24,716 bases of DNA from a virus. Of the stretch, positions 1 through 6,702 are shown in pieces. The stretch is from IMG/VR virus record IMGVR_UViG_3300043436_000661, positions 1-24,716 of that record; one strand, given 5' to 3'. The notes beneath the pieces are model-generated. The model was not told the origin of the DNA. It made no database searches and worked only from the letters and a program-made list of their open reading frames with translations. The position numbers and the translations under genes are program-made. Each line of letters opens with the position of its first letter. The first letter of the stretch is position 1.

Positions 1-56
1 AATGCTGATAATGCTATCAACGCTACTACTAAATTTTCAATTGTTTCTTTTTTCAT
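1..56 (-). CDS. Small membrane protein, partial (runs off left edge)
   Basis: An ATG at 56 (minus strand) opens a frame that stays open to the edge of the window. The 18 visible residues begin MKKETIENL and continue into a hydrophobic run (VVALIALSA), which suggests a membrane segment starting near residue 9. The start follows an A-rich leader (AAAAACGAAAAACG) of the kind used in this genome in place of a Shine-Dalgarno site. It lies 12 bases after the stop of the 63-aa gene upstream and is probably co-transcribed with it. The remainder is missing, so no function can be given. Confidence 0.5.
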   Translation of the reverse strand, partial: MKKETIENLVVALIALSA

Positions 57-68
57 CGTTTTTCGTTT

Positions 69-260
69 TTAATTAAGATTATCTAAACTTTCTACCGCTT
101 CAGATTTTGAATAAAATCCTATCTCATATTCATCAGTACAATTAATGTCATTAAAAATATTCCACATTGTTCTTAAACTTCCCTCAAATTTAGAAATGTA
201 TTTATTTGATTCTAAATGTAAGTAAATGCTACTTGATATTTTTTTTGTTTTTGCTTTCAT
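69..260 (-). CDS. Hypothetical 63-aa protein, first gene of a promoter-driven module
   Basis: I do not recognise this 63-residue protein. It is basic at the N-terminus (MKAKTKK), then mixed and partly aromatic (YLHLES, TMWNIFND, YEIGFYSK), with no clear membrane segment or metal motif. The start is supported by an excellent Bacteroidota-type promoter at 290-319 and an A-rich leader ending AGAAATT directly before ATG. The same leader ending and the first codons ATGAAAGCA recur at the 70-aa gene starting at 23870, although the proteins do not look related. It is the first gene after the terminator of the lysis operon, so it is transcribed independently of the late genes. Confidence 0.65.
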   Translation of the reverse strand: MKAKTKKISSSIYLHLESNKYISKFEGSLRTMWNIFNDINCTDEYEIGFYSKSEAVESLDNLN

Positions 261-289
261 AATTTCTATTTGTTTCGTTGTTTGTTTGA

Positions 290-319
290 CAAATATATGT
301 ATTAAATTTAATACGACAA
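290..319 (-). promoter_or_regulatory. Bacteroidota-type promoter (TTG-N19-TATATTTG)
   Basis: On the minus strand the -33 element TTG (317-319) is followed by exactly 19 bases and then TATATTTG (290-297), which matches the TAnnTTTG -7 consensus of Bacteroides and Flavobacterium. The start codon at 260 lies about 30 bases downstream across an AAACAAAC-type leader. The spacer holds a perfect 16-bp palindrome (299-314), a candidate operator. A promoter with the same two elements and the same 19-bp spacing sits at 23899-23928. Confidence 0.8.
299..314. promoter_or_regulatory. Perfect 16-bp palindrome inside promoter, candidate operator
   Basis: The 16 bases GTATTAAATTTAATAC read the same on both strands. 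They fill most of the spacer between the -33 and -7 elements of the minus-strand promoter, a place where a bound dimeric repressor would block RNA polymerase. The twin promoter at 23899-23928 carries a related inverted repeat (ATTAA-TT-TTAAT) at the equivalent place. AT-rich DNA makes chance palindromes more likely, so an operator role is an inference. Confidence 0.45.
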
Positions 320-322
320 TAG

Positions 323-365
323 TTATTTACAATTTATTTACAATTATTTTTAATTTATTTTTGAA
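323..365. repeat. 11-bp phased AT-rich direct repeats upstream of promoter
   Basis: Two perfect tandem copies of TTATTTACAAT (323-333 and 334-344) are followed by two looser units, TATTTTTAAT (345-354) and TTATTTTTGAA (355-365). The period of about one helical turn places T-tracts on one face of the DNA, directly upstream of the -33 element of the minus-strand promoter at 290-319. Intrinsic bending, an UP-like element or a regulator site are all possible. Only the repeat itself is directly seen. Confidence 0.45.
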
Positions 366-405
366 AGTATTGATTTTAAAGGGTTTCAGAACGAAACTTT
401 TTTAA

Positions 406-438
406 TAAAAAAAACCGCTATTAATTAAAATAACGGTC
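406..438 (-). terminator. Rho-independent terminator ending the late/lysis operon
   Basis: On the minus strand, ACCGTTATT pairs with AATAGCGGT (9 bp, one G-U) around a short TTAATT loop, followed by a run of eight T. It lies about 40 bases past the stop of the M15 endolysin gene and before the separate promoter at 290-319, so it marks the end of the leftward late transcript. Confidence 0.8.
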
Positions 439-476
439 TTTACAAACAAACTAACGATGAAATTAGTGCCTCAAAG

Positions 477-926
477 TTAACGAATATATTTAGAATAAAC
501 GGTTTTACCTGCTTTTTTTGTTGCTCTTAATACTTCCTTTCTATTCTTTGTGCGTGTGTAGCTTATGTGAAACCATGCAAATTGTGTGTCAGTTCCAAAC
601 TCAGCGATTAATTGGTCGAACTCAAGGTTATCTATAATCCAATCAAATAGCTTTTTGTCGCTTAAGTCTAAGTCCATTGCTTGTCCTTTACAATGCTGTG
701 AATTACTGCTACTTGAACCGATAGCCCTATTCAAAGAGGGACTTCTAAATCCTGAATTAATCTTAATCGGTTTACCTACGTGCGCCCGTAATGGTTCGAA
801 TACTTTCTCACAAAGTAATTCAGCATTATCTAATTGCTCAAGGCTCATTACGTTTTTAATTCCTGCTCTTATTGCAGTAGGAGAAAAGCAAAACTCTTCG
901 ACTGTTACGTGTTTACTTAAATTCAT
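477..926 (-). CDS. Peptidase M15-type endolysin
   Basis: This 149-residue protein matches the small single-domain M15 (VanY/DacB-like, M15_3) zinc peptidases used as phage endolysins. The core SGFRSPSLNRAIG (about 58-70) leads into SQHCKGQAMDLDL, where H78 and D85 are the expected zinc ligands, and WFHISY supplies the third ligand, H120. The family cleaves peptide cross-links in peptidoglycan, here presumably during host lysis. There is no signal peptide or membrane segment, so export would depend on the holin encoded at 2934-2503. The gene is last in the lysis cassette, 3 bases after the metallophosphoesterase, and is followed by a terminator. The ATG at 926 has AAGAT before it and begins the domain at its usual place. 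Confidence 0.9.
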   Translation of the reverse strand: MNLSKHVTVEEFCFSPTAIRAGIKNVMSLEQLDNAELLCEKVFEPLRAHVGKPIKINSGFRSPSLNRAIGSSSSNSQHCKGQAMDLDLSDKKLFDWIIDNLEFDQLIAEFGTDTQFAWFHISYTRTKNRKEVLRATKKAGKTVYSKYIR

Positions 927-929
927 ATC

Positions 930-1964
930 TTAAAAATTGTGTGTTATACGTGCAACTTGACCATGTACTTTGTGATGTACAAATCCTTCAACTGCTTTTG
1001 GTGAATACTGAAAACCTTTTCTATGATGCCATGAATCCGTACCGCTTGGGCTTCGTAATGCTTCAAATGTTACTCCGATGTAATCCTTAGCAACTTTATG
1101 GTGTAAATGGTGCGAATAGATATACCGTCTTTCAGTAGTCGACCACATCAAAGGGAACTCAGTCGCTAATAAGATTGGAAGGTTATCCGTCTTTGCACCA
1201 TCTCCGTGCGTTGTACCAATTAGGTTATTATAGTACTTGTACGCTTTGCGATGCCTTAAATTAACATCAAAAGAAATATGTTTACAGTTGGTAAAGTATG
1301 CTTCAATCAATTGCATTAAAAAGAACCCATGCGTATAATCATGATTGCTTGGATTGTACATTACACGAACCTCAGCAATTGACATCAAACTTTCAAGTAA
1401 TTCAATGTAAAGTTGTTTCGCTTTTAAAAAGTTTTCGTACCACATTCCGTCAGTGTCCTGAGGTGTTCCGCTTGTTGTTGTTGAACGTGTGTTGTCAGTG
1501 TGCAAAATATCGTTTCCAGCAACGAAAAGAATCATGTCAATCTCAAAACCTTTTGACTTGTCAAGTATTCCTTGCATACCCTCTTTTGCTCTTCGTACTG
1601 CTATCTCTTGGTTGTATTCTTCGCCTGTTTCAAACACGGAACTTAACTTTCCAATATGCAAATCTGCAATGTCAATTACTAATAAGTGACCGTCCTCGCA
1701 TTTATTACGTTTTAACTCGGGGTATTTAGGTGCTGAATCCTTTACAATTTCTACAATACCTTGTTTAAGTATTTCAAAATCTTTGTGGTTCTTGTTTTTG
1801 TAGTCAGGATTTGCAAAAAATAAACTTGCGTTCTTTGATTTTAACCAACCGTGTTTTACATCTTGGTGGTCTATTCCCATCTCATTCGATTCTTCTTTAA
1901 TTGCACGGTACTGCTGTACAATTTCAAATTCCTCGTTTGTAATTCGTGGTCTAATTTTAGCCAT
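930..1964 (-). CDS. Calcineurin-like metallophosphoesterase
   Basis: The 344-residue protein carries the ordered motifs of the calcineurin-like phosphoesterase fold: D-x-H (D101, H103 in IADLHIGK), GND (150-152, in VAGNDILHTDN), NHD (207-209, in NPSNHDYTHG), THGDG (252-256) and a closing H-x-H (about 286-288, in YSHHLHH). These residues bind two metal ions in phosphodiesterases such as SbcD/Mre11. The first 90 residues are charged and may be a separate recognition part. The substrate cannot be read from sequence; nucleic acid or a host nucleotide are options. Its place between the spanin candidate and the endolysin is odd for a DNA enzyme, although late-expressed accessory genes do occur in lysis cassettes. 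The fold is clear and the role is unknown. Confidence 0.85.
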   Translation of the reverse strand: MAKIRPRITNEEFEIVQQYRAIKEESNEMGIDHQDVKHGWLKSKNASLFFANPDYKNKNHKDFEILKQGIVEIVKDSAPKYPELKRNKCEDGHLLVIDIADLHIGKLSSVFETGEEYNQEIAVRRAKEGMQGILDKSKGFEIDMILFVAGNDILHTDNTRSTTTSGTPQDTDGMWYENFLKAKQLYIELLESLMSIAEVRVMYNPSNHDYTHGFFLMQLIEAYFTNCKHISFDVNLRHRKAYKYYNNLIGTTHGDGAKTDNLPILLATEFPLMWSTTERRYIYSHHLHHKVAKDYIGVTFEALRSPSGTDSWHHRKGFQYSPKAVEGFVHHKVHGQVARITHNF

Positions 1965-1996
1965 ACGTTAATTATTTTGCGTGAAAGATACGCTTT

Positions 1997-2506
1997 TTAT
2001 TTGAATCGAAAAGCTAAAACGATTATAATCAGTAAGACAGCTATAATAATAGGGAACGCAAAACGATTGTTTTTACTTCGTGTTTCTTTTATCTTAACCT
2101 TAGAATCCGTTTTAACATTGATTTTATGCGTTTTAAAAGCATATCGTAATGAATCAGTATATTTACTTAACTCGAATTTCAAACTGTCTTTAAATCGTCT
2201 TATTTCAAGTCTTTGAATAAAGCGTGTTTTCGGGTATAAAAATACGTTTTGTTTTACTATTGTATCTTTTTGGGTATAATAGTACTGGAAATAAGTAGTG
2301 TCTTTAGTTCGGATTAAAACCGAATCTTTTTGAAAGTAAGTCAATGTGTCGGTAACGTGTTCTATTTTACCGCCTTTCTTTTCGTATTTTTTTAAATGGT
2401 ATGAAGCTGAACAACTGAAAAGAAACCCCCATGCTATCGCAGAAGCTACAATAAACAAAACTAATTTAGCAACGTCTAAGTGTGGGAAGTTTCCTTTTGT
2501 TGTCAT
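1997..2506 (-). CDS. Lipoprotein-like bitopic protein, candidate unimolecular spanin
   Basis: This 169-residue protein has a hydrophobic N-terminal stretch (about 13-31) ending LFSC (C32), which resembles a lipobox, and a strong C-terminal transmembrane segment (about 149-167, PIIIAVLLIIIVLAF) with a short basic end. The middle, about 33-148, is hydrophilic, rich in Thr, Tyr and Lys, and predicted by eye to be periplasmic. An outer-membrane lipid anchor plus an inner-membrane C-terminal helix is the plan of one-protein spanins (u-spanins, such as T1 gp11), which fuse the two membranes in the last step of lysis. The gene overlaps the holin stop by 4 bases (ATGA) and precedes the endolysin. Phe at the -2 position of the lipobox is atypical. 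An ordinary two-TM protein is the alternative. Confidence 0.6.
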   Translation of the reverse strand: MTTKGNFPHLDVAKLVLFIVASAIAWGFLFSCSASYHLKKYEKKGGKIEHVTDTLTYFQKDSVLIRTKDTTYFQYYYTQKDTIVKQNVFLYPKTRFIQRLEIRRFKDSLKFELSKYTDSLRYAFKTHKINVKTDSKVKIKETRSKNNRFAFPIIIAVLLIIIVLAFRFK

Positions 2507-2934
2507 AGTTCTTTTTTTATGTTCTTAGCTTTTATAATTAAATCAACTGCTTTGTTGATGAATGAATATCCTTTGACTTTTTCAAATGATTCGTCCATTG
2601 ACTTAACCTCAATCGATATTAATACAAGTGCGATTAACTTAGTGAATAAAAACTCAACTGATACTACTGATTTTGTAAGTTCGTTAACGATAAAATAATC
2701 TGAAGCATACACTAACATAGTAGCCGTAACGTAGCTTAGTATCTTAGGTATAAATCCATGTCTAAAGTTTTTCGATGTAACACCTTGACGCAATTGTTTA
2801 GCTTTCCAAACACCGAAGCACGTATCTAAAACAGTCGATAACGCTACCAGTATTATAATGCCTTTAATAGGTGCGAAAAAGACGAACAACGCTTGTAAAA
2901 AGTAGGTATAATAAGAGGCAATAAAAGACTTCAT
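2503..2934 (-). CDS. Phage holin
   Basis: This 143-residue protein has hydrophobic segments at about 11-37, 63-85 and 93-111 and a charged, lysine-rich C-terminus (IIKAKNIKKEL). The stretch FGVWKAKQLRQGVTSKNFRH between the first two segments resembles the loop of phage holin family 4 (toxin secretion/phage lysis holin) proteins. Holins form lesions in the inner membrane at a set time and release or activate the endolysin. The gene sits at the head of the lysis cassette. It overlaps the connector gene upstream by 4 bases and the spanin candidate downstream by 4 bases, so the three are translated as a coupled unit. Confidence 0.8.
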   Translation of the reverse strand: MKSFIASYYTYFLQALFVFFAPIKGIIILVALSTVLDTCFGVWKAKQLRQGVTSKNFRHGFIPKILSYVTATMLVYASDYFIVNELTKSVVSVEFLFTKLIALVLISIEVKSMDESFEKVKGYSFINKAVDLIIKAKNIKKEL

Positions 2935-3440
2935 ATAAACAAAATACTATCGTTAAATCCGTTTTCTTGTGTTTTTAATGGTTTAATGTCGCTATCTGTA
3001 TTCAAGTGACTTGTAAATTGTGGGTACAAATCTTTGTAAGCACGTAAATAGTTAATCAAACGAACCTCATAGAATGACGCTTTTTGTGCATAGTGGTCTT
3101 GAGCAAAAGCCACCTCGCTTTGTGTTACTGAGTTAGAATAGTCTCCATTCTGAACTTGTAAACCTTTGTTTTTAAGCTGGTAACTCAATCCAAAAACCGC
3201 ATCTTCAGCACTTCGCCACGCTACAATTGGCTTAATATATTCGACAAGTGTTTCTTCGTCTGTTGTTAATGTCTCAGCGTTGTACTTAGCTAACAAATAT
3301 TTGTAAAAGTAAGTGCCTAAAATAGGCTGTACTCTTAAATCTGACTGAGTTCTAATGTAAGGAGTAACGTCTTTAACATCGACATTTGCTGTTATCGGTG
3401 TTTGGTTTTTTAAGTATGCTTCAGTTATAAAGTAATTCAT
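2931..3440 (-). CDS. Head-tail connector, DUF6712-like
   Basis: The 169-residue product resembles the DUF6712 proteins of Bacteroidota phages. The N-terminal part (ITEAYLKNQTPITANVDVKD) and the region PYIRTQSDLRVQPILGT, followed by YIKPIVAWRSAEDA, are typical of that group. I infer a helical adaptor that joins the portal ring to the neck. Genes of this type usually sit beside the portal, and this one follows the portal stop with a 1-base overlap. It ends in a 4-base overlap with the holin. The family assignment is from memory of its pattern; the connector role is inferred mainly from position. Confidence 0.7.
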   Translation of the reverse strand: MNYFITEAYLKNQTPITANVDVKDVTPYIRTQSDLRVQPILGTYFYKYLLAKYNAETLTTDEETLVEYIKPIVAWRSAEDAVFGLSYQLKNKGLQVQNGDYSNSVTQSEVAFAQDHYAQKASFYEVRLINYLRAYKDLYPQFTSHLNTDSDIKPLKTQENGFNDSILFI

Positions 3441-4777
3441 TATACAGTAGTTGTAGTTGTTATTGTTTCAGTTGCTATCTGTGATTTCGTTTTGTCGCCA
3501 CCATCAACAGGCGGTAAACTTGCTAAAGCACGTACCTCATTTTCTGTCATTGACTCAAGTACTTTTGTAGCAACTAACGGAGACATTGCGTTTAAAGCAT
3601 CTGTCGTTTTCTTACCCGTTCCCTCTAATTCAACGATTGTTTCATTAACAATTTGGTAGTTGTTTAGTGTGAATGTAGCTTTAATCTTAGCGATTTTAAA
3701 CAAGTCGTTTACTATCTTTTCAATCTTATGACGTTGTGGATAGATTACGTTCTTTTCAAAAATGATATACGACTGTTTGATGTCAGACCCTGAGCCAAGT
3801 TTACCGCTTACACGAATACCCATCAAAATAGGGTCGATTGTATGCGCTTGACATATCTTACTATCGATGCTTTCAGTTGTTACTTGAAATAAGTTGTCGT
3901 TGTTGTTGGTTGGTATTGCTTCAATTTTCGGTAGTTGGTCTGCATTGTTAGCAAAGAAACTTAAAACTTTACCGCCATTTCTTGCACCTTTTCCGCTCTC
4001 AATTGTTTTTCTTAATCCTGCTTTTTCCTCTTCGCTTTGTGGCTTTTTAGGGAACATAAAAGCAAATGACGGGAAGATAGCGTTTAAGATATTAGACTTT
4101 TGTAAGTATGACATTTCGCCATCTAAGAAAGCCCAATTAAATGCACTTGTATAACTCGGTAAAGGGTAAACGTCTTGCCCTACACAGTTCTTTTCGTACA
4201 CATATAAACATTCTCTTTGGTAAATCTTACGGTCATAAGGGTAAATAGTCTCAATGTCGATTTGACTTGTCCAATCGTCACAAATAAAGTAAGTTAATTT
4301 ATCTTTTGACGTTCTAACTTTCTCAGCTCCTATGTGCTTAACACGAATTAAATCATTATTTGAGTTAAATACAAGCCTAAAATAAACGCGGTTGTGTAAA
4401 ATGTCGTCTTTTGTTATCTTATCGAGTAATGATTCTAAGTCTACTTTTTTTTCAAAAGCGTAAACTTCCATCTTTTCAACTGCTGTAACGCTTGAATCCG
4501 TCTTAATTTCATAACCCCCGCCAATTGTTGCGTTTGTTTTAAAGTCAACTATCGCACCATGTAACGGAGACGTGTAGTAAAGTTGGTTAATTAATTGTGG
4601 GTAAAGGTTATCTACTCCAAAACGGATATATCCGCTAACCTGTTGACGTGCATTAACGTAAGGTAGTGACAAATTACCCTCGCCTACTTTCATGAATGGA
4701 CTTGAAAACGATTGATAGTTGTTACTTTCAACGCTCACGCTTTCGCTTTTTCCAATGTTAAAACCTAAAAATTTCAT
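3440..4777 (-). CDS. Portal protein
   Basis: This 445-residue protein has the length and composition of a phage portal of the PBSX/SPP1-like type. Its features include an early FGVDNLYPQLINQLYYTSPLHGAIVDF-type region (about 53-80, shown here only in part as NLYPQLINQL), an internal YPLPSYTSAFNWAFLDGEM-type block near the middle, and GIRVSGKLGSGSDI (about 322-335) before a helical C-terminal part with NVIYPQRHKI. Portals form the dodecameric ring at the capsid vertex through which DNA enters and leaves. The C-terminus is threonine-rich (ETITTTTTV), probably disordered. The start overlaps the stop of the 116-aa gene by 4 bases, and a DUF6712-like connector follows. The portal lies far from the terminase genes, which is unusual. 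Confidence 0.8.
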   Translation of the reverse strand: MKFLGFNIGKSESVSVESNNYQSFSSPFMKVGEGNLSLPYVNARQQVSGYIRFGVDNLYPQLINQLYYTSPLHGAIVDFKTNATIGGGYEIKTDSSVTAVEKMEVYAFEKKVDLESLLDKITKDDILHNRVYFRLVFNSNNDLIRVKHIGAEKVRTSKDKLTYFICDDWTSQIDIETIYPYDRKIYQRECLYVYEKNCVGQDVYPLPSYTSAFNWAFLDGEMSYLQKSNILNAIFPSFAFMFPKKPQSEEEKAGLRKTIESGKGARNGGKVLSFFANNADQLPKIEAIPTNNNDNLFQVTTESIDSKICQAHTIDPILMGIRVSGKLGSGSDIKQSYIIFEKNVIYPQRHKIEKIVNDLFKIAKIKATFTLNNYQIVNETIVELEGTGKKTTDALNAMSPLVATKVLESMTENEVRALASLPPVDGGDKTKSQIATETITTTTTV

Positions 4778-5124
4778 TCGTAAATTGAGTTAGTTAAGAC
4801 ACCATCGACAACCATTCTACCCTCTTCAATTTCATGCAATCCCTCAACTGGGTTTGGCAAACTAAGATTTGGAACTGTTGCACTTTCATATACCTTATAA
4901 CTGTATTGACCTATTACAAAAGTCACATCAACTCCTTCAGCTAATTCGAATTTATTGTATCGTGGTTTAGAACTCGACAAGTCAGGCGCATAGAAGTATA
5001 TAGGTTCTGTCGCTGTGTTAAAATCGTTTTCAAACTCAAATACATAATAAGGATTAGATAGCGTTGAGCTTTCTGTAAGCGTCAAAACAATTGTGTTAAG
5101 TATATCTTTTTCAATGTATATCAT
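4774..5124 (-). CDS. Small conserved virion protein, probably head- or neck-associated
   Basis: This 116-residue protein appears all-beta, with alternating polar and hydrophobic runs (NPYYVFEFEND, GQYSYKVYES) and the C-terminal EEGRMVVDG. I recognise this pattern from structural operons of Bacteroidota phages but cannot name its function; a decoration, fibre or neck protein is possible. It lies between the tail tube and the portal and overlaps the portal start by 4 bases. It is the first gene after the terminator at 5156-5190. Its ATG is directly preceded by AACATTATAGTT, a copy of the motif found before three other late genes, which supports this start. Confidence 0.65.
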   Translation of the reverse strand: MIYIEKDILNTIVLTLTESSTLSNPYYVFEFENDFNTATEPIYFYAPDLSSSKPRYNKFELAEGVDVTFVIGQYSYKVYESATVPNLSLPNPVEGLHEIEEGRMVVDGVLTNSIYE

Positions 5125-5136
5125 AACTATAATGTT
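5125..5136 (-). promoter_or_regulatory. Copy of the ACATTATAAGT start-adjacent motif (variant)
   Basis: On the minus strand AACATTATAGTT sits immediately before the ATG at 5124. It is the most divergent of four related copies (others at 7675, 11920 and 17879). This gene follows a terminator, so a nearby signal for new transcription or for translation would be expected here. Confidence 0.4.
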
Positions 5137-5155
5137 AATCTTAAAAAAAAGTTCA

Positions 5156-5190
5156 CAAAAAAAGGGAAGCTATTAACTCCCCTCTCTTTA
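5156..5190 (-). terminator. Rho-independent terminator after the tail tube gene
   Basis: On the minus strand GGGGAG pairs with CTTCCC (one G-U) around TTAATAG. The stem extends outward through AAAGAGA pairing with the T-tract, and eight T follow the GC-rich core. It starts shortly after the stop of the tail tube gene at 5204. It probably limits read-through from the abundant tube message into the portal genes. Confidence 0.75.
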
Positions 5191-5203
5191 TTTACAAGGT
5201 ATT

Positions 5204-5713
5204 TTATGCAAGTAATCCTGCAATGATTGTAGGGTCAACTTCGTAAGCTAAGTTCTCGTTTTCTGCGATGAATGTAACAGAATATTTTGAACCGTCTGCT
5301 TTTGCTGTTCCTGAACCCTCAGCAGTTGCTGAAAGTTGAGCATAAGGGAAGTACCAAAATTTACCGTTTGCATCTTTAACGATGATAGCTAAGTCTCTTT
5401 GTCCCTCTGAAAGGATTTTGATAGCCTTAGATTTTGAAGCCTCACGTCTGTGGAACATTAAAGTAATTGTAGCTGTAACGAATGAAGAACCGTTAGCAAA
5501 GTCTACTGCTGATTCTTCGGTAAAATTACCTGTGTTACGTCTAAATTCAAATACTTCGTATGGTTCTGTGACTGTTTGAGCGTCAACCATGTAAGCAGTT
5601 TGGTCAATTGTTGGTATTCCTACGTTATCCATGTCATTGATATAGATAGCTGTAATCCCTCCGATGTTATTATCACACCCTTTTGTGATTGCTGTAAGTG
5701 TTGTACAAGACAT
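5204..5713 (-). CDS. Major tail tube protein (probable)
   Basis: The 169-residue product begins MSCTTLTAITKGCDNNIGGI and contains the tube-like run YEVFEFRRNTGNFTEESAV (about 52-70), a beta-rich middle (SSFVTATITLMFHRREASKS) and a C-terminal strand region (YSVTFIAENENLAYEVDP). The length and beta content fit siphovirus tail tube proteins, which stack as hexameric rings around the tape measure. The gene lies between the major capsid gene and the portal and is isolated by a strong terminator on each side, as expected for a highly expressed structural protein. The assignment rests on pattern and position. A head decoration protein is the main alternative. Confidence 0.72.
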   Translation of the reverse strand: MSCTTLTAITKGCDNNIGGITAIYINDMDNVGIPTIDQTAYMVDAQTVTEPYEVFEFRRNTGNFTEESAVDFANGSSFVTATITLMFHRREASKSKAIKILSEGQRDLAIIVKDANGKFWYFPYAQLSATAEGSGTAKADGSKYSVTFIAENENLAYEVDPTIIAGLLA

Positions 5714-5726
5714 ATTTAAAAGTATT

Positions 5727-5762
5727 AAAAAAGGGAGGGAGATTTAACGCCCTCCCCTTTTG
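5727..5762 (-). terminator. Strong rho-independent terminator after the major capsid gene
   Basis: On the minus strand GGGAGGG pairs perfectly with CCCTCCC, extended by one G-U and about four A-U pairs, around a 10-base loop (CGTTAAATCT) and followed by six T. It lies between the capsid stop (5781) and the tail tube start (5713). It is the most GC-rich hairpin in the window. Confidence 0.9.
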
Positions 5763-5780
5763 GTTAAAATATTAATCGGA

Positions 5781-6698
5781 TTATGAGTATAAAACGATTT
5801 CTGTTGGATTAACATAAGAGAAACCAACTTTCAAGTTTGCACGTGAACGTAAGTAAGGTTCTGCAACTGTATCAGCTAAGTTAACAGCTTTGATTGCTTT
5901 TCCGTCTCCTTCGCCATCGAAAGCGTAAATCATGTTATTCTTAACAGTAGCAACCATGTGGTTGTTTGGCATACCCTCAGCAACTACTACTTTGATACCT
6001 AAGAAAGTCAAAGCTAATGGAGTAGTGATGTATGTTTGAGTGTTACCTGAAGCAGTAGCCAATTCTAAAGCGTTAGCTACGTTAGAAGCAACGTACAAAC
6101 GTAAGTCCGCTTTTTTACGAGAAACTGTTGATGGTAAAGCATTGATTACTTTTACGATTTCAGCAATAACATTTGAAGAAGTGATAGTAGCTTTTGCTAC
6201 GTCAATGATTGCTGTATCTGCTTTCATTTTTTTGATGTAACCATCACACAAAGCTAAAGTATCATCTTCGCTTGCTGTGTCTCCTTGCCAACGTAACAAC
6301 TCAACATCTTCGCCAATTTGTTTCGCCATTTCTCCCCAGTAGAAGTTCATGAAAGAAGCTACTGAAAAATCACCGTTTGAACCTTGAGCCATTTGCAAAG
6401 CTAAGAAAGATTGCTCTAAGTCGAATTGACAAAGTTGAGCCATAGCTGACAATGCACATACGTCGATGTCTACTGCGTCTAATGAATCAGTAGGAGCTGT
6501 AAAGTTACAAGTTGAAGCTTGTAAGATATTACCAAAAGTAACGTTTGCTAATTTAGTAGCACTTTTAATTCCCGGCAAAGTACGGTAGTTGTCTACTGTA
6601 TCTTCAGCTAAGTAAGAACGACCGTAAAACTCGTTCGGGTTTGGACACAATAATGCGTTTGTTTCGATGTCCAAGTCAAATTTTAAATTTCTTTCCAT
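5781..6698 (-). CDS. Major capsid protein
   Basis: This 305-residue protein fits the compact HK97-fold capsid proteins of Bacteroidota phages. It has an N-terminal arm (about 1-50), Cys-rich core strands (CNFTAPTDSLDAVDIDVCAL), a helical region with FYWGEMAKQIGEDVELLRWQ (about 119-138), and C-terminal strands that end YLRSRANLKVGFSYVNPTEI. The order of genes (protease with scaffold-like tail, then this gene, then a strong terminator) is the standard context of a major head protein. The codon choice looks rich in GCT, GTA and ACT, as expected for high expression. The start at 6698 lies 4 bases after the protease stop and follows the A-rich AATAACAAA. I am sure it is a virion protein and fairly sure it is the capsid. 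Confidence 0.85.
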   Translation of the reverse strand: MERNLKFDLDIETNALLCPNPNEFYGRSYLAEDTVDNYRTLPGIKSATKLANVTFGNILQASTCNFTAPTDSLDAVDIDVCALSAMAQLCQFDLEQSFLALQMAQGSNGDFSVASFMNFYWGEMAKQIGEDVELLRWQGDTASEDDTLALCDGYIKKMKADTAIIDVAKATITSSNVIAEIVKVINALPSTVSRKKADLRLYVASNVANALELATASGNTQTYITTPLALTFLGIKVVVAEGMPNNHMVATVKNNMIYAFDGEGDGKAIKAVNLADTVAEPYLRSRANLKVGFSYVNPTEIVLYS

Positions 6699-6702
6699 TT
6701 TG

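Noticed and set aside
378-403. Hairpin AAGGGTTTC-AGAAC-GAAACTTTT followed by T on the plus strand
   Set aside because: It would be a plus-strand terminator, yet no rightward gene ends near it. On the minus strand the G-U pairs become mismatches. It may be chance in AT-rich DNA, so it is not listed as a feature.
442-479. Plus-strand leader-like ACAAACAAACTAACG followed by ATG and a 7-codon frame
   Set aside because: The leader looks like a Bacteroidota translation start, but the frame ends after seven codons and overlaps the endolysin end. There is no promoter and nothing downstream to regulate.
1298-2216. Long plus-strand frames opposite the phosphoesterase and spanin candidate
   Set aside because: They lie antisense to genes with clear motifs, have Cys/Leu/Phe-rich shadow composition and no promoter or leader.
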